Positions 44,053 through 52,490 of a stretch of 64,000 bases of DNA are shown piece by piece; position 1 is the stretch's first letter, and the number at the start of each line of letters is the position of its first letter. The notes beneath the pieces are model-generated. The model did not search any database, was not told where the DNA came from, and saw only the letters and a program-made list of their open reading frames with translations. Source of the DNA: Goodfellowiella coeruleoviolacea (lineage in GTDB: Bacteria > Actinomycetota > Actinomycetes > Mycobacteriales > Pseudonocardiaceae); contig NZ_JAMTCK010000003.1 in assembly GCF_024171785.1 (NCBI RefSeq), forward strand, positions 248,001 through 312,000, read 5' to 3'. The position numbers and the translations under genes are program-made.

Positions 44053-44910
44053 CTACCTGGGCCGGCGGCGCCGCAGCCCGTACCAGGCGAACCCGGCGGC
44101 GGCCACCGCGCCGAGGCTGACCGCGGCGGCGGCCACGGCCGTGCCGGACGGCGTGGGGAACCGGGCGCGCAGCGGCACCGGGTCGCTGAAGGTGAGCACC
44201 GGCCAGCCGCGCTGCGCCGCGACCTTGCGCAGCGCCCGGTCCGGGTTCACCACGGTCGGGTGGCCCACCGCGTCGAGCAGCGGCAGGTCGGTGATCGAGT
44301 CGGAGTAGGCGTGCGAGGCGGACAGGTCGTAGCCGTGCCGCTCGGCCAGCTCCCGGACGGCCACGGCCTTGTTCTCGCCGTAGCAGTAGAAGTCGATGTC
44401 CCCGGAATAGCGGCCGTCGGAGACCACCATCCGGGTGCCGACGCTGTGGTGGGCGCCCACCATGCCGGCGATCGGCGCCACGATCTCCTCGCCCGACGCG
44501 GACACCACGACCACGTCGTGCCCGGAGTCCCGGTGCTCGCCGATGAGCTGGGTGGCCTCCTTGTAGACCAGCGGGTCCACGATGTCGTGCAGGGTCTCGT
44601 CCACGATCGCCCGGACCTGCTCGACGTCCCAGCCCTCGCACAGCGCGGTGATGTGCGCGCGCATCCGGTCCATCTGGTCGGCGTCGGCGCCGGCGAGCAT
44701 GAAGACGAACTGGGCGTAGGCGCTCTTGAGCACGGCCCGCCGGTTGATCAGGCCCTCCTGAAAGAAGGGACGGCTGAACGCCAGCGTGCTCGACTTGGCG
44801 ATGACCGTCTTGTCGAGGTCGAAGAACGCGGCCACCCGGTCGCCCTTGCGGGGCCGTTCGACGCTGGGCCGTTCGACGCTGGGCCGCTCGACACTGCCGG
44901 AATCGGTCAC
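44053..44910 (-). CDS. HAD-IB family phosphatase, SerB-like, membrane-tethered (Rv3661-like)
   Basis: 285 residues from GTG at 44908-44910. HAD motifs: FFDLDKTVI (motif I, nucleophile Asp), VVVSASGEEI (motif II), and SDSITDLPLL (motif IV). The C-terminus has a hydrophobic segment (AVAAAAVSLGAVAAAGFAWYG) and an Arg-rich end, suggesting a tail anchor. Residues 6-20 are three SVERP repeats that follow the start. Substrate unknown; in M. tuberculosis the gene is adjacent to ssd. No clear ribosome-binding site; TATGCT 12 bp before the GTG could be a -10, so the message may be leaderless. Confidence 0.85.
   Translation of the reverse strand: MTDSGSVERPSVERPSVERPRKGDRVAAFFDLDKTVIAKSSTLAFSRPFFQEGLINRRAVLKSAYAQFVFMLAGADADQMDRMRAHITALCEGWDVEQVRAIVDETLHDIVDPLVYKEATQLIGEHRDSGHDVVVVSASGEEIVAPIAGMVGAHHSVGTRMVVSDGRYSGDIDFYCYGENKAVAVRELAERHGYDLSASHAYSDSITDLPLLDAVGHPTVVNPDRALRKVAAQRGWPVLTFSDPVPLRARFPTPSGTAVAAAAVSLGAVAAAGFAWYGLRRRRPR
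44851..44895 (-). repeat. three 15-bp tandem repeats at the HAD N-terminus
   Basis: GGGCCGTTCGACGCT twice (44851, 44866) and GGGCCGCTCGACACT (44881); they encode SVERP three times on the minus strand. Confidence 0.9.
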
Positions 44911-45104
44911 CGGGACAGCATATGTGGATCTGTCCGGCCACCGCTCGCCGCTCGTGTGGCGGTGGCGCGGCGGGCCGCCCGGCCGGGCGAGGGGGCGTTC
45001 CCCGGCGGCGTGAACCGGTTCGGAACCTCCTGTCACCAAAATTTTGGCGTGTCCCTCAGCCGGATGGGAGGCGTCACCCTGCCGCGGGGGGATACAGTAG
45101 GGAC

Positions 45105-45187
45105 GTCCGGTTCTTCCGGACGGGTTCAGTCCGACCCCCCGGGGCTGAACCTTGGCGACCCCCGTCCCTCCCCCCTGGCGGGGGTCG
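45105..45187 (+). other. three consecutive stem-loops, possible structured RNA leader
   Basis: GTCCGG/CCGGAC (45105-45110, 45116-45121), GGTTCAG/CTGAACC (45123-45129, 45145-45151) with an inner CCCC/GGGG, and CGACCCCCG/CGGGGGTCG (45156-45164, 45179-45187) follow a TACAGT -10-like hexamer by a few bases. They may be the start of a long ssd leader, a terminator series or a small RNA. Not matched to any known riboswitch. Confidence 0.35.
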
Positions 45188-45377
45188 TCCCATGTCCGGG
45201 GTCGGTTATCCCGCCGCTGACCTGCGGCTCTGACTGGATCACCACGGTGAACGGGCCCGCGGCGCTGGCCGGTTGCGGTCCCTGGCGCACGCCGAACCGG
45301 GCCGAGAAGCCGGCCCCCCGGCCATGATCCCAGGCCTCGCCGACACCGGCCGCGGATCCACTCTTCCGGGTCTTTAG

Positions 45378-45405
45378 TTGTCCACAGCACCCCCAGTTGT
45401 CCACA
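45378..45405 (+). promoter_or_regulatory. second pair of DnaA-box nonamers
   Basis: TTGTCCACA at 45378-45386 and 45397-45405: exact consensus, start-to-start 19 bp, the same spacing as the pair at 17671-17698 but in the opposite orientation. It lies 100 bp upstream of ssd, a septum-site protein gene. Confidence 0.55.
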
Positions 45406-45507
45406 TGTTGATCTTCACCCGTTGTGGCGTTGGTCACGACAGGCCACTGTCGTCCTCGCGGGCGCCCGGCATTCGGCCGGGGCGCGGGAGCGGACAGGAG
45501 GGCCGCG

Positions 45508-46692
45508 ATGAGCGGGGCTGGCGTGGGTGTGTCGAACGGTCGCCGACCACTGGTGCTGATCAACGACGACCCGGTGCTCGACGACGTGCTGCGGTTGGCC
45601 GCCGCGGCCGGCTGCGACGTGGAGCGGGTACCGGACGTTGCCGCCGTACGGCGTAACTGGAGCGGTGCGCCACTGGTGCTCCTCGACGCACGCGCCGCGG
45701 CCGAATGCGCCCAGGCCGGGCTGCCCAGGCACCCGCTGGTGGTGCTGGTCTGCGCGGCCGACCCCGAGCCCGGGGTGTGGCGGCAGGCCGTCGCGGTCGG
45801 CGCCGACCGCGTGCTGGAACTGCCCGGCGGGGAAGCGTGGCTGGTCAGCGTGCTGGCCGACCTGGTGGAGGGACCGAGCGGGCGCACCGGCCGCGCCCTC
45901 GCCGTGCTCGGCGGCCGGGGTGGCGCGGGCGCGTCGGTGTTCGCGGTCGCCGTGGCCAAGGCCGCGCTCCGCGCCGGGCACAGCGCGCTGCTCGTCGACT
46001 GCGACCCGCTCGGCGGCGGCCTCGACCTGGCCCTCGGCGCCGAGACCAGCGCCGGCCCGCGCTGGCCGGAGCTGCGGCTGACCGGTGGCCGGATCGCCGC
46101 GTCGGCACTGCGCTCCGCCCTGCCCGGGGCCGGCCGGGGCGATGCCGCGCTCACCGTGCTGTCCTGCGACCGGACCGGCGCTGGACCAGGGCCGGACGCG
46201 GTCGCCGCCGTGCTCGACGCCGGCCGCCGCGCCGGCGACCTGGTCGTCTGCGACCTGCCCCGGCAGCCCGGCGAGGTGGTCAACGCCGTGCTGGACCGCG
46301 CCGACCTGGCCGTGCTCGTGGTGCCCGCCGAGGTGCGCGCGTGCCTGGCCGCCCGGCAGGTCGCGGGTTTCGTCCTGGCCAGGGGCACGCCGCTGCGGCT
46401 GCTGGTGCGCGGCCCGGCCCCCGGCGGGCTGGACGTGCGGACCATCGGCGCGGCGCTGGACGTGCCGCTGCTGCACGGCATGCGGCCCGAACCCGGCCTG
46501 GCCGAGGCGCTGGAGCGCGGTCGCTTCCCGACCCGCGCCCGGGGGCCGCTGGCCAGCGCGGCCGACGCGGCACTGGCCGCCCTGGGCTACCACCCCGCAC
46601 CCGGCACCCCGGGCAGGCGGCCGGCGGGCGCCGCCGCCGACGTGGTCACCGGCGCTGGCGCGGCACCCGGCGACGGGCAGGTGCCGGCATGA
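45508..46692 (+). CDS. ssd: septum-site determining protein Ssd / CpaE-like pseudo-receiver ATPase
   Basis: 394 residues from ATG at 45508 with AGGAGG 5 bp upstream. Residues 15-115 resemble a response-regulator-like domain without clear phospho-acceptor chemistry. Residues 130-350 are MinD/ParA-like: GRALAVLGGRGGAGASVFAVAVAKAALRAG carries a degenerate P-loop (G-G-R-G-G-A-G-A-S, with no Lys-Thr/Ser pair), then LLVDCDPLGGGLDLALG. Orthologues sit at the head of actinobacterial Tad loci and include Rv3660c. Role is probably localisation of the pilus machine or septum control. It overlaps tadA by 4 bases (ATGA). Confidence 0.88.
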   Translation: MSGAGVGVSNGRRPLVLINDDPVLDDVLRLAAAAGCDVERVPDVAAVRRNWSGAPLVLLDARAAAECAQAGLPRHPLVVLVCAADPEPGVWRQAVAVGADRVLELPGGEAWLVSVLADLVEGPSGRTGRALAVLGGRGGAGASVFAVAVAKAALRAGHSALLVDCDPLGGGLDLALGAETSAGPRWPELRLTGGRIAASALRSALPGAGRGDAALTVLSCDRTGAGPGPDAVAAVLDAGRRAGDLVVCDLPRQPGEVVNAVLDRADLAVLVVPAEVRACLAARQVAGFVLARGTPLRLLVRGPAPGGLDVRTIGAALDVPLLHGMRPEPGLAEALERGRFPTRARGPLASAADAALAALGYHPAPGTPGRRPAGAAADVVTGAGAAPGDGQVPA

Positions 46693-47855
46693 GCGGCGAA
46701 CTGGTCGACCGGGTGCGCCAGCGGCTGGCCACCCTGGGCGGCGCGGTCACGCCGAACCTGGTCGCCCAGGCGGTGCGGGCCGAGGCCGGTGGCGTGTTCG
46801 GCGACGCCGACCTGCTGGCCACCCTGCGGGAGCTGACCCAGGAGTTCGTCGGCGCCGGCCCGCTCGACCCGCTGCTGCGCGACCCGGCCACCACCGACGT
46901 CCTGGTCACCGCCCCCGACCAGGTGTGGGTGGACGGGCCGAGGGGCCTGCGGCGCACCGCGGTCGAGTTCCGCGACGAGGACGCGGTGCGGCGGCTCGCC
47001 CAGCGGCTCGCGGCCAGCGCGGGCCGCCGGCTCGACGACGCCCAGCCGTTCGTCGACGGCTGGCTGCCCGGCATCGGCGCGGGCGGGCAGGTGCGGTTGC
47101 ACGCCGTGCTCCCGCCCATCGCGCCCGCCGGCACCTGCGTGTCCCTGCGGGTGCTCCGGCCGGCCGTGCACGACCTGGCCGAACTGGGCGCGCTCGGCAC
47201 GATCGACGCGACCAGCGCCGAACTGCTCACCGCCGTGGTGGCCGCGCGGCTGGCGTTCCTGGTCACCGGTGGCACCGGGTCGGGGAAGACGTCCCTGCTG
47301 GCCGCGCTGCTCGGCTGTGTGCCACCCACCGAACGGGTGGTGTGCGTGGAGGACGCCGGTGAGCTGGCCCCCGACCACCCGCAGTTCGTCCGGCTGGTGG
47401 CCCGGCCGCCCAACGTCGAGGGCGTCGGCGAGGTCACCCTGCGGGACCTGGTCCGCCAGGCGCTGCGGATGCGCCCGGACCGGATCGTGGTCGGCGAGGT
47501 GCGCGGCGCCGAGGTGTGTGAGCTGCTGGCCGCGCTGAACACCGGGCACGACGGTGGCGCCAGCACCCTGCACGCCAACTCGCCGGCCGAGGTGCCGGCC
47601 CGGCTGGCGGCCCTGGCCGCGCTGGGCGGCCTCGACCAGGCGGCGCTGCACAGCCAGCTGGCCGCGGCCGTGCGGGTCGTGCTGCACATGCGGCGCGACC
47701 GCGTCGGCAGCCGCCGGCTGGCCGAGATCGCCGTGGTCGAGCCGCACGGCCCCGAGGTCGCCATCCGCACCGCCTGGCGCCACGGGCACGGCTGGGCCGA
47801 GGGCCGGGCGCTGCTGACCCGGCTGCTGGCCGACCGGGAGGTGGGCCTGCCGTGA
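46689..47855 (+). CDS. tadA: Tad/Flp pilus assembly ATPase TadA (CpaF-like)
   Basis: 388 residues from ATG at 46689. Type II/IV secretion ATPase: Walker A GGTGSGKTS (194-202), Asp box VVCVEDAGEL, Walker B IVVGEVRGAEVCELLAALNTGHDGG and His box STLHANS. It powers pilus subunit export from the cytoplasmic face. Overlaps tadB by 4 bases (GTGA). Conserved with Rv3659c. Confidence 0.95.
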   Translation: MSGELVDRVRQRLATLGGAVTPNLVAQAVRAEAGGVFGDADLLATLRELTQEFVGAGPLDPLLRDPATTDVLVTAPDQVWVDGPRGLRRTAVEFRDEDAVRRLAQRLAASAGRRLDDAQPFVDGWLPGIGAGGQVRLHAVLPPIAPAGTCVSLRVLRPAVHDLAELGALGTIDATSAELLTAVVAARLAFLVTGGTGSGKTSLLAALLGCVPPTERVVCVEDAGELAPDHPQFVRLVARPPNVEGVGEVTLRDLVRQALRMRPDRIVVGEVRGAEVCELLAALNTGHDGGASTLHANSPAEVPARLAALAALGGLDQAALHSQLAAAVRVVLHMRRDRVGSRRLAEIAVVEPHGPEVAIRTAWRHGHGWAEGRALLTRLLADREVGLP

Positions 47856-48754
47856 CGAACGCGACGAGTGCGCTGAGCCTGGTGCTGCTGGCCGCCGCCG
47901 CACTGGTGCTGCCACCGCCGTCGACCGCCCGGCGCCGACTGGCCCGGCTGGTCGCGGCCACCGCGCCGCGGCGGCCCGACCGGCGAGCGGTCCGGTGGCT
48001 GCCGGCTGGCCGTGCTGGTGGGCCCAGGGGTGGCGGGTCCAGGGGTGGCCCGGCTGGCGGGAGGGCGGTGCTGACCGCGGTGGTGGTGCTGGCCGTCGGG
48101 GGCCTCGGTGGGCTGCTGGCCGGTCCGGGTGGCGGGCTGGCCGCGCTGGCCCTGGCCGGGGTGACCTGGCGGCGCTGGCGGGCCGGACGGGCCCGCCGCG
48201 CCCGGGCGGCGGCCACGGCCGAACTGGCGGACGCGCTGGCAGCCCTGGCCGCGGAGCTGCGTGCCGGCGCCGCCCCGGCCAGGGCTGCCGAGGAAGCGGC
48301 CAGGGACGCCCAGCCGCTGGCCGCCACCACACTGCGGGCACTGGCCGCGACCACCCGGTTGGGCGGAGACGTGGCCGTGGCGCTGCGGGCCGTGTCGGCC
48401 CAGCACCCCGGGCTGGCCGCGGCCACCGAGTGGCTGGGCAGGGCCTGGCAGTTGGCCGAGCGGCACGGGATCGGCCTGGCCGAGGTGGTGGACGCGGTCC
48501 GGCGCGACCTGGACCAGCAGCTGCGCCGCGACCAGCGGGTGCGCGCGCACACCGCCGGTGCCCGGCTGAGCGCGGCCGTGCTGGCCGGCCTGCCCGTGCC
48601 CGGGGTGCTGCTCGGCCAGGTCGTGGGCGCGCGGCCGTGGCACGTGCTGACCACCACGACCGCCGGACAGGTGCTGCTGGTGCTGGGCACCGGGCTGGTG
48701 AGCGCGGGCCTGCTGTGGACCGCGCGGCTGGTCGACCGGGTGGTGCTGCCATGA
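47852..48754 (+). CDS. tadB: Tad pilus inner-membrane protein TadB
   Basis: 300 residues from GTG at 47852. N-terminal hydrophobic helix, Arg/Gly-rich loop, paired central helices and a T2SSF-like domain (LADALAALAAELRAGAAPARAAEEAAR, LGRAWQLAERHGIGLAEVVDAVRRDL) followed by C-terminal helices. Forms the membrane platform with TadC. It overlaps tadC by 4 bases. Confidence 0.88.
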   Translation: MTNATSALSLVLLAAAALVLPPPSTARRRLARLVAATAPRRPDRRAVRWLPAGRAGGPRGGGSRGGPAGGRAVLTAVVVLAVGGLGGLLAGPGGGLAALALAGVTWRRWRAGRARRARAAATAELADALAALAAELRAGAAPARAAEEAARDAQPLAATTLRALAATTRLGGDVAVALRAVSAQHPGLAAATEWLGRAWQLAERHGIGLAEVVDAVRRDLDQQLRRDQRVRAHTAGARLSAAVLAGLPVPGVLLGQVVGARPWHVLTTTTAGQVLLVLGTGLVSAGLLWTARLVDRVVLP

Positions 48755-49677
48755 ACCACCACTCGCTGGCCGCACTGCTGGTGGCGGTCGCGGTGCTGCT
48801 GGCCCCCGGCCCGGCGCCGGCCAGGGCACGGGTGGTCCGGCTGACCACACCCACCCGCTCGGCCGCGACCCGGGCCCACTGGCGACCGTTCCGCCTGGCT
48901 GTCGGCCCGGTGGTCGGCACCGCGGTGGTGCTGGCGCTGTCGGGCCGGTGGGTCGGGACAGCCACCGCCCTGGTCGCGGGCGGGCTGCTGCTCGCCGTGC
49001 TGGGCGCCCTGGCCAGCCGGTCGGCCGGTGCTCCGCCGAGTGGCCCGCCCGGCGGGGCCGAACCCCGGCCAGGTCTGCCCTGGTCAGCGGACAGCCCCGG
49101 GGCAGGCCGGTTACCCGGCCAGCTGGGTTGGCGCGGCCGGCCGGGTCGACTCGGTCAGCTCGGCCGGTTCGGGTGGTTCGGTCCGTTCGGGCGGGTCGGT
49201 GCTGCTGGCCCACCTCGACCGGCCCGCCGGTCAGCCACCGACCCGCACCTGGCCACCTGCTGGGAACTGCTCGCCGCCTGCCTGCGCGCCGGGCTCGCCG
49301 TGCCCACCGCGGTGCGCGCGGTGGCCGAGGCCGTGCCGGGGCCGGCCGGCCAGGTGCTGCGCCGGGTGGCTGACCTGATGGCACTGGGCGCGGACCCGGT
49401 GCGGGCGTGGACACCCGCGCTCGCCCACCCGGACACCGCGCCACTGGCCCGGGGCGCCCGGCGCAGCGCCCGATCCGGCGCGGCACTGGCCGGGGTGGCC
49501 GCCGAGTTGGCCGAGCGGGTGCGCGGTCAGGCCGCCGACCAGGCCGAGGCCCGGGCCCAGCGGACAGCGGTGTGGGTGACCGGGCCACTGGGACTGTGCT
49601 TCCTGCCCGCGTTCCTCTGCCTGGGCGTGCTGCCCGTGGTGGTGGGCCTGGCCGGCGAGGCACTGACCGCCGGGTAG
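48751..49677 (+). CDS. tadC: Tad pilus inner-membrane protein TadC
   Basis: 308 residues from ATG at 48751. Two N-terminal helices, then an odd Gly/Arg/Leu/Phe-rich low-complexity stretch (about residues 118-150: LPGQLGWRGRPGRLGQLGRF...), then the T2SSF domain (LATCWELLAACLRAGLAVPTAVRAVAEAV, SGAALAGVAAELAERV) and C-terminal LGLCFLPAFLCLGVLPVVVGL. The low-complexity insertion is not usual for the family and the underlying DNA is repetitive (GGTCGGTTCGG-like). Confidence 0.85.
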   Translation: MNHHSLAALLVAVAVLLAPGPAPARARVVRLTTPTRSAATRAHWRPFRLAVGPVVGTAVVLALSGRWVGTATALVAGGLLLAVLGALASRSAGAPPSGPPGGAEPRPGLPWSADSPGAGRLPGQLGWRGRPGRLGQLGRFGWFGPFGRVGAAGPPRPARRSATDPHLATCWELLAACLRAGLAVPTAVRAVAEAVPGPAGQVLRRVADLMALGADPVRAWTPALAHPDTAPLARGARRSARSGAALAGVAAELAERVRGQAADQAEARAQRTAVWVTGPLGLCFLPAFLCLGVLPVVVGLAGEALTAG

Positions 49678-49756
49678 CCGGGCGGAGTCCGATGTGGACA
49701 GCTGGGTGGCCGGTGCGTTCCGGCCACCACGGGACGAACAACAACGAGGAGGAGAA

Positions 49757-49948
49757 ATGGCCCCACTGCGGGGAAGCCGGCTGGTCGAGGTCGGGCGGGC
49801 CGAGGACGGGAGCGTCAGCGTCGAGTACGCGTTGGTGGCCGTTGCCATCGCGGGCCTGGCCGCCACGCTGTTCGTGGTGCTCAGCGGGGACGCGGTCCGC
49901 CAGGCGCTGAGCGAGTTGGTCATGCGCGCGCTCACCGGTGGCACCTGA
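49757..49948 (+). CDS. Flp-like pilin subunit (DUF4244)
   Basis: 63 residues from ATG at 49757 with a strong GAGGAGGAG ribosome-binding site. After a short positively charged leader, EDGSVSVEYALVAVAIAGLAATLFVVLSG is the prepilin cleavage site and hydrophobic helix, with Glu at position 5 after the cleaved Gly, as in type IVb pilins. Strong ribosome binding fits a major structural subunit. Its stop overlaps the next ATG by one base (TGATG). Confidence 0.9.
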   Translation: MAPLRGSRLVEVGRAEDGSVSVEYALVAVAIAGLAATLFVVLSGDAVRQALSELVMRALTGGT

Positions 49949-51078
49949 TGCGCCGGCCAGCAGTGCGGAAACCGTTGCCCGCCTTGGCATCGCGGGCCGC
50001 CGCGCGGCCATCGACCGCCGCAGGGCCGCCGGACCACACGGGACCGGTGGCCCCCACGCCGTCGGCGGGTGCCACGGGTTTGGTGGGCGCTGCGGCGCCG
50101 GCGGGTGCGGTGAATTCGGGTGTTGAACCGGTTGCACGGATTGCGGTGCGGGCGCGACACAACACGCGATCGCTATCCGTGAGACGCGAATTGCACAGCG
50201 TGCACAGTTGGTGTGGGTGCACCCGGGAATCGGTGATACCGACGTGGCCGGTGAACTCGGCGCGCACACCGGTTGTCAGACGGGCATTGCGCGTCGCGGT
50301 GAAAACGCAGCGTGCCCGACGATCACACAGTGTTCGCCAATCGCGTCGATCACGCGCACCAGAACACGCCGAACCGGGGTGCCGCGCGGAATCACCGCAC
50401 ACCGTGGAATCGCAATGCGCGGTGGCGGCGCGGCATTGTTCCCGTGAGCCGGAGCCGGAGCCGGAGCCGGGCCGTGGCGCGTCGGAGCCCGTGCCCGAGC
50501 GTGCGCCGCGGTCCGTACCGGGCACACCCGGGCAGCGGACCGGGGTGCGCAAGCCGTTGGCGGGCCTGGTGTTCCGGGCACCGGCACGGCGGAAGTGCCG
50601 GGCGGGCAAGGCAAAGCCCGTTCGGCACCGCAACCTGGTGCTGCCGCCGCCCGCGGGGTGGCCGGCGGACCGGGGCTCGGTCACCGTCGAAGCGGCGCTC
50701 GTCCTGTCCGCGATGGCACTGGTGCTGGTGTTGGGGGCGGCCGCCGTCAACGCGGTGCTCGGGCAGCTCCGGTGTGTGGACGCCGCGCGCGAGGCCGCCC
50801 GGCTGGTCGCCAGGGGCGAGGCGGAACGGGTTGCCGAGGCGGTGCACCGGATCGGCCCGGCACGCGCGGAGTTCTCCGTGACACGCGACGGGGACACCGT
50901 TCGCGTCGAGGTGGCCGCGGCAGCCGATGCCGGCCTGCTGCCCGGGATTCGGCCCAGGGCCGAGGCGTACGCGGTCCTGGAACCCGAACTGGTTGAGAGC
51001 GGTCAGGCCACACCAGGTCCGCCGACCCCACCCGGCTCACCGGCCACCCGAACCGGTGACGACACCCGGATCGGGTGA
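49948..51078 (+). CDS. tadE: TadE-like minor pilin with aberrant 230-residue N-terminal extension
   Basis: The TadE part is clear: RGSVTVEAALVLSAMALVLVLGAAAVNAVLGQLRCVDAAREAARLVARGE (from about residue 244), normal for a protein of about 130 residues. The coupled ATG at 49948 opens a 376-residue frame whose first 240 residues are unlike any TadE: Arg/Pro/Ala-rich with an EPEPEPEPG run, and in the section 50100-50430 rich in rare codons (ATA, AGA, CTA, TCA) and lower in GC. VRKPLPALASRAAAR near the start is echoed by VRKPLAGLVFRAPAR at about residue 200, as if the original leader had been duplicated around an insert. GTG at 50545 may be the working start. Confidence 0.65.
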   Translation: MRRPAVRKPLPALASRAAARPSTAAGPPDHTGPVAPTPSAGATGLVGAAAPAGAVNSGVEPVARIAVRARHNTRSLSVRRELHSVHSWCGCTRESVIPTWPVNSARTPVVRRALRVAVKTQRARRSHSVRQSRRSRAPEHAEPGCRAESPHTVESQCAVAARHCSREPEPEPEPGRGASEPVPERAPRSVPGTPGQRTGVRKPLAGLVFRAPARRKCRAGKAKPVRHRNLVLPPPAGWPADRGSVTVEAALVLSAMALVLVLGAAAVNAVLGQLRCVDAAREAARLVARGEAERVAEAVHRIGPARAEFSVTRDGDTVRVEVAAAADAGLLPGIRPRAEAYAVLEPELVESGQATPGPPTPPGSPATRTGDDTRIG

Positions 51079-51234
51079 CGGCCGCGCGCCGGCTCCGGCG
51101 GTGGCTGCCGGTCGGCGGTGCCGGATCCTGCGGGCCGGTTCTGGGGTCCAGGATCCGGGGGCGCCGGAACCTCGGTCCCGGTCTGGGGTCCCGTGCCCGG
51201 GGGCGGGTTTGTGCGGGCGAGAAGGGGGAAACAC

Positions 51235-51636
51235 ATGGGACAGCAGGAGGAGCGCCGGGGCGATCCGGATCGCGGGTCGGCGAGCGTGCTGGCCGTCGCG
51301 GTGATCGCGGTGTTGCTCGGGTTGGCCGCTCTCGGCGTGGCCGTGGCGACCGCGGTCACGACCAGGCACCGCGCGGCCAGTGCGGCCGACCTCGCCGCGC
51401 TGGCCGGTGCCGCCCACGTGTTGGCCGGTCGGCAGGAGGCGTGCCAGCGGGCCGACTGGGTGGCGCGGCGGATGCGGGTAGAACTGACCGGGTGCGTGGT
51501 CGTCGGGCGCGACGTGCTCGTGGCGGTGGCCGCGCGGCCACCGGAACCACTCGCGCTGTTGGGTACGACCAACGCCCGGGCGAGAGCAGGTCCAACTGAA
51601 GGATTAACGCCCGATTCCGCGACGAACGGTCGATGA
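51235..51636 (+). CDS. TadE-like protein, second (Rv3654c-type)
   Basis: 133 residues from ATG at 51235 with AGGGGGA upstream. Signature RGSASVLAVAVIAVLLGLAALGVAVATAV (pilin-like helix) followed by HRAASAADLAALAGAAHVLAG matches the 'helicase/secretion neighbourhood TadE-like' family. Probably a minor pilin or initiator for the Tad pilus. Last gene of the locus. No prepilin peptidase or TadD is in the window. Confidence 0.87.
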   Translation: MGQQEERRGDPDRGSASVLAVAVIAVLLGLAALGVAVATAVTTRHRAASAADLAALAGAAHVLAGRQEACQRADWVARRMRVELTGCVVVGRDVLVAVAARPPEPLALLGTTNARARAGPTEGLTPDSATNGR

Positions 51637-51848
51637 TCGGCGGTGAACGGGCATTTTCACTCTCGCGAATGGGTGACCCAGTCAGGGCGACGGTTGCTGG
51701 ACGGTTCTGCTGGGCCATCGTGGCCCGTTTCATTCGCCGTTTCGTAGCGACCAGTTGTCGACAGGGGAGTTACCTCGAATCGCTGTTGTGTCGTTAAGTC
51801 TGATGCGGGCACCGCGTGGTGCTCCCAAAGACGAGGAGGCGAACCAAG

Positions 51849-52490
51849 ATGGAGTGGTCGGATAGCTGGCGCGGGGCCTTCCGCATTGAACTCCGGGCGG
51901 AGGCCATTGGCTACGCCTGGGGCGGTTGGCCCGTGCTGCCAGGCACCTATCCGGCGGGCTCGCAGTGGGCGGGCCGGAGCGGCGCGGAGCAGGACGGCCC
52001 GGTCCCGGTGCACGCGGACTGGCAGGACCGGCTGAACGCCAAGCCCGAAGAGATCGCGACCTGGTGGACCGGCCAGCCATACAGCCTCCTGGTGGCCACC
52101 GGCCTGGTCGTCGACGCGATCGAGGTGAGCGCGGACCTTGGCCGACTGGTGGCCAGGGCGCTGCGGGAGAACGGCACCCCCGTGCCGATGGCGGCCACCC
52201 CGGCCGGCCGCTGGTTGTTCCTCACCTCCGCCGGGCAGCCGCTCCGGCCCGAGCTGTCCGGGCACCACGACGTCCGGCTGCACGCCAAGGGCAGCTGGAT
52301 CCCGCTGCCGCCCACCCCGTTCCAGCACGGCATCGTGCACTGGCGGGTCAAGCCGCAGGTCTGCGGCCGGCACCTGCCCAGCTCGCTGCTGGTGCAGGAC
52401 GCCGTCCTGCAGGCCGTGGGCGACCCGGAGCTGTTCGAGCCGCTGCACCCGGCGACTCAGCTGGTGACGGCCGAGCGCTCGGCCGCCTGA
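51849..52490 (+). CDS. bifunctional DNA primase/polymerase-like (Prim-Pol) domain protein
   Basis: 213 residues from ATG at 51849 (GAGGAGG 12 bp upstream). The layout AIGYAWGGWPVLPGTYPA, PEEIATWWTGQPYSLLVATGLVVDAIEV fits the N-terminal pattern of actinobacterial Prim-Pol proteins ('A..YA..GWPV.PG......W......YG.......D.iEV'). Catalytic acidic residues are not clearly complete and the C-terminal helicase part is absent, so DNA synthesis is doubtful. The last 34 bp overlap the end of the convergent helicase gene. Confidence 0.6.
   Translation: MEWSDSWRGAFRIELRAEAIGYAWGGWPVLPGTYPAGSQWAGRSGAEQDGPVPVHADWQDRLNAKPEEIATWWTGQPYSLLVATGLVVDAIEVSADLGRLVARALRENGTPVPMAATPAGRWLFLTSAGQPLRPELSGHHDVRLHAKGSWIPLPPTPFQHGIVHWRVKPQVCGRHLPSSLLVQDAVLQAVGDPELFEPLHPATQLVTAERSAA

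Larger units (their letters stand above)
44911..45507. other. 597-bp divergent intergenic region with stem-loops and DnaA boxes
   Basis: It separates the HAD gene (leftward) from ssd (rightward). It contains a possible -10 (TACAGT, 45093-45098), three consecutive hairpins (45105-45187) and two DnaA-box nonamers (45378-45405), listed separately. No coding sequence is convincing. The ssd ribosome-binding site is AGGAGG at 45497-45502. Confidence 0.55.
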
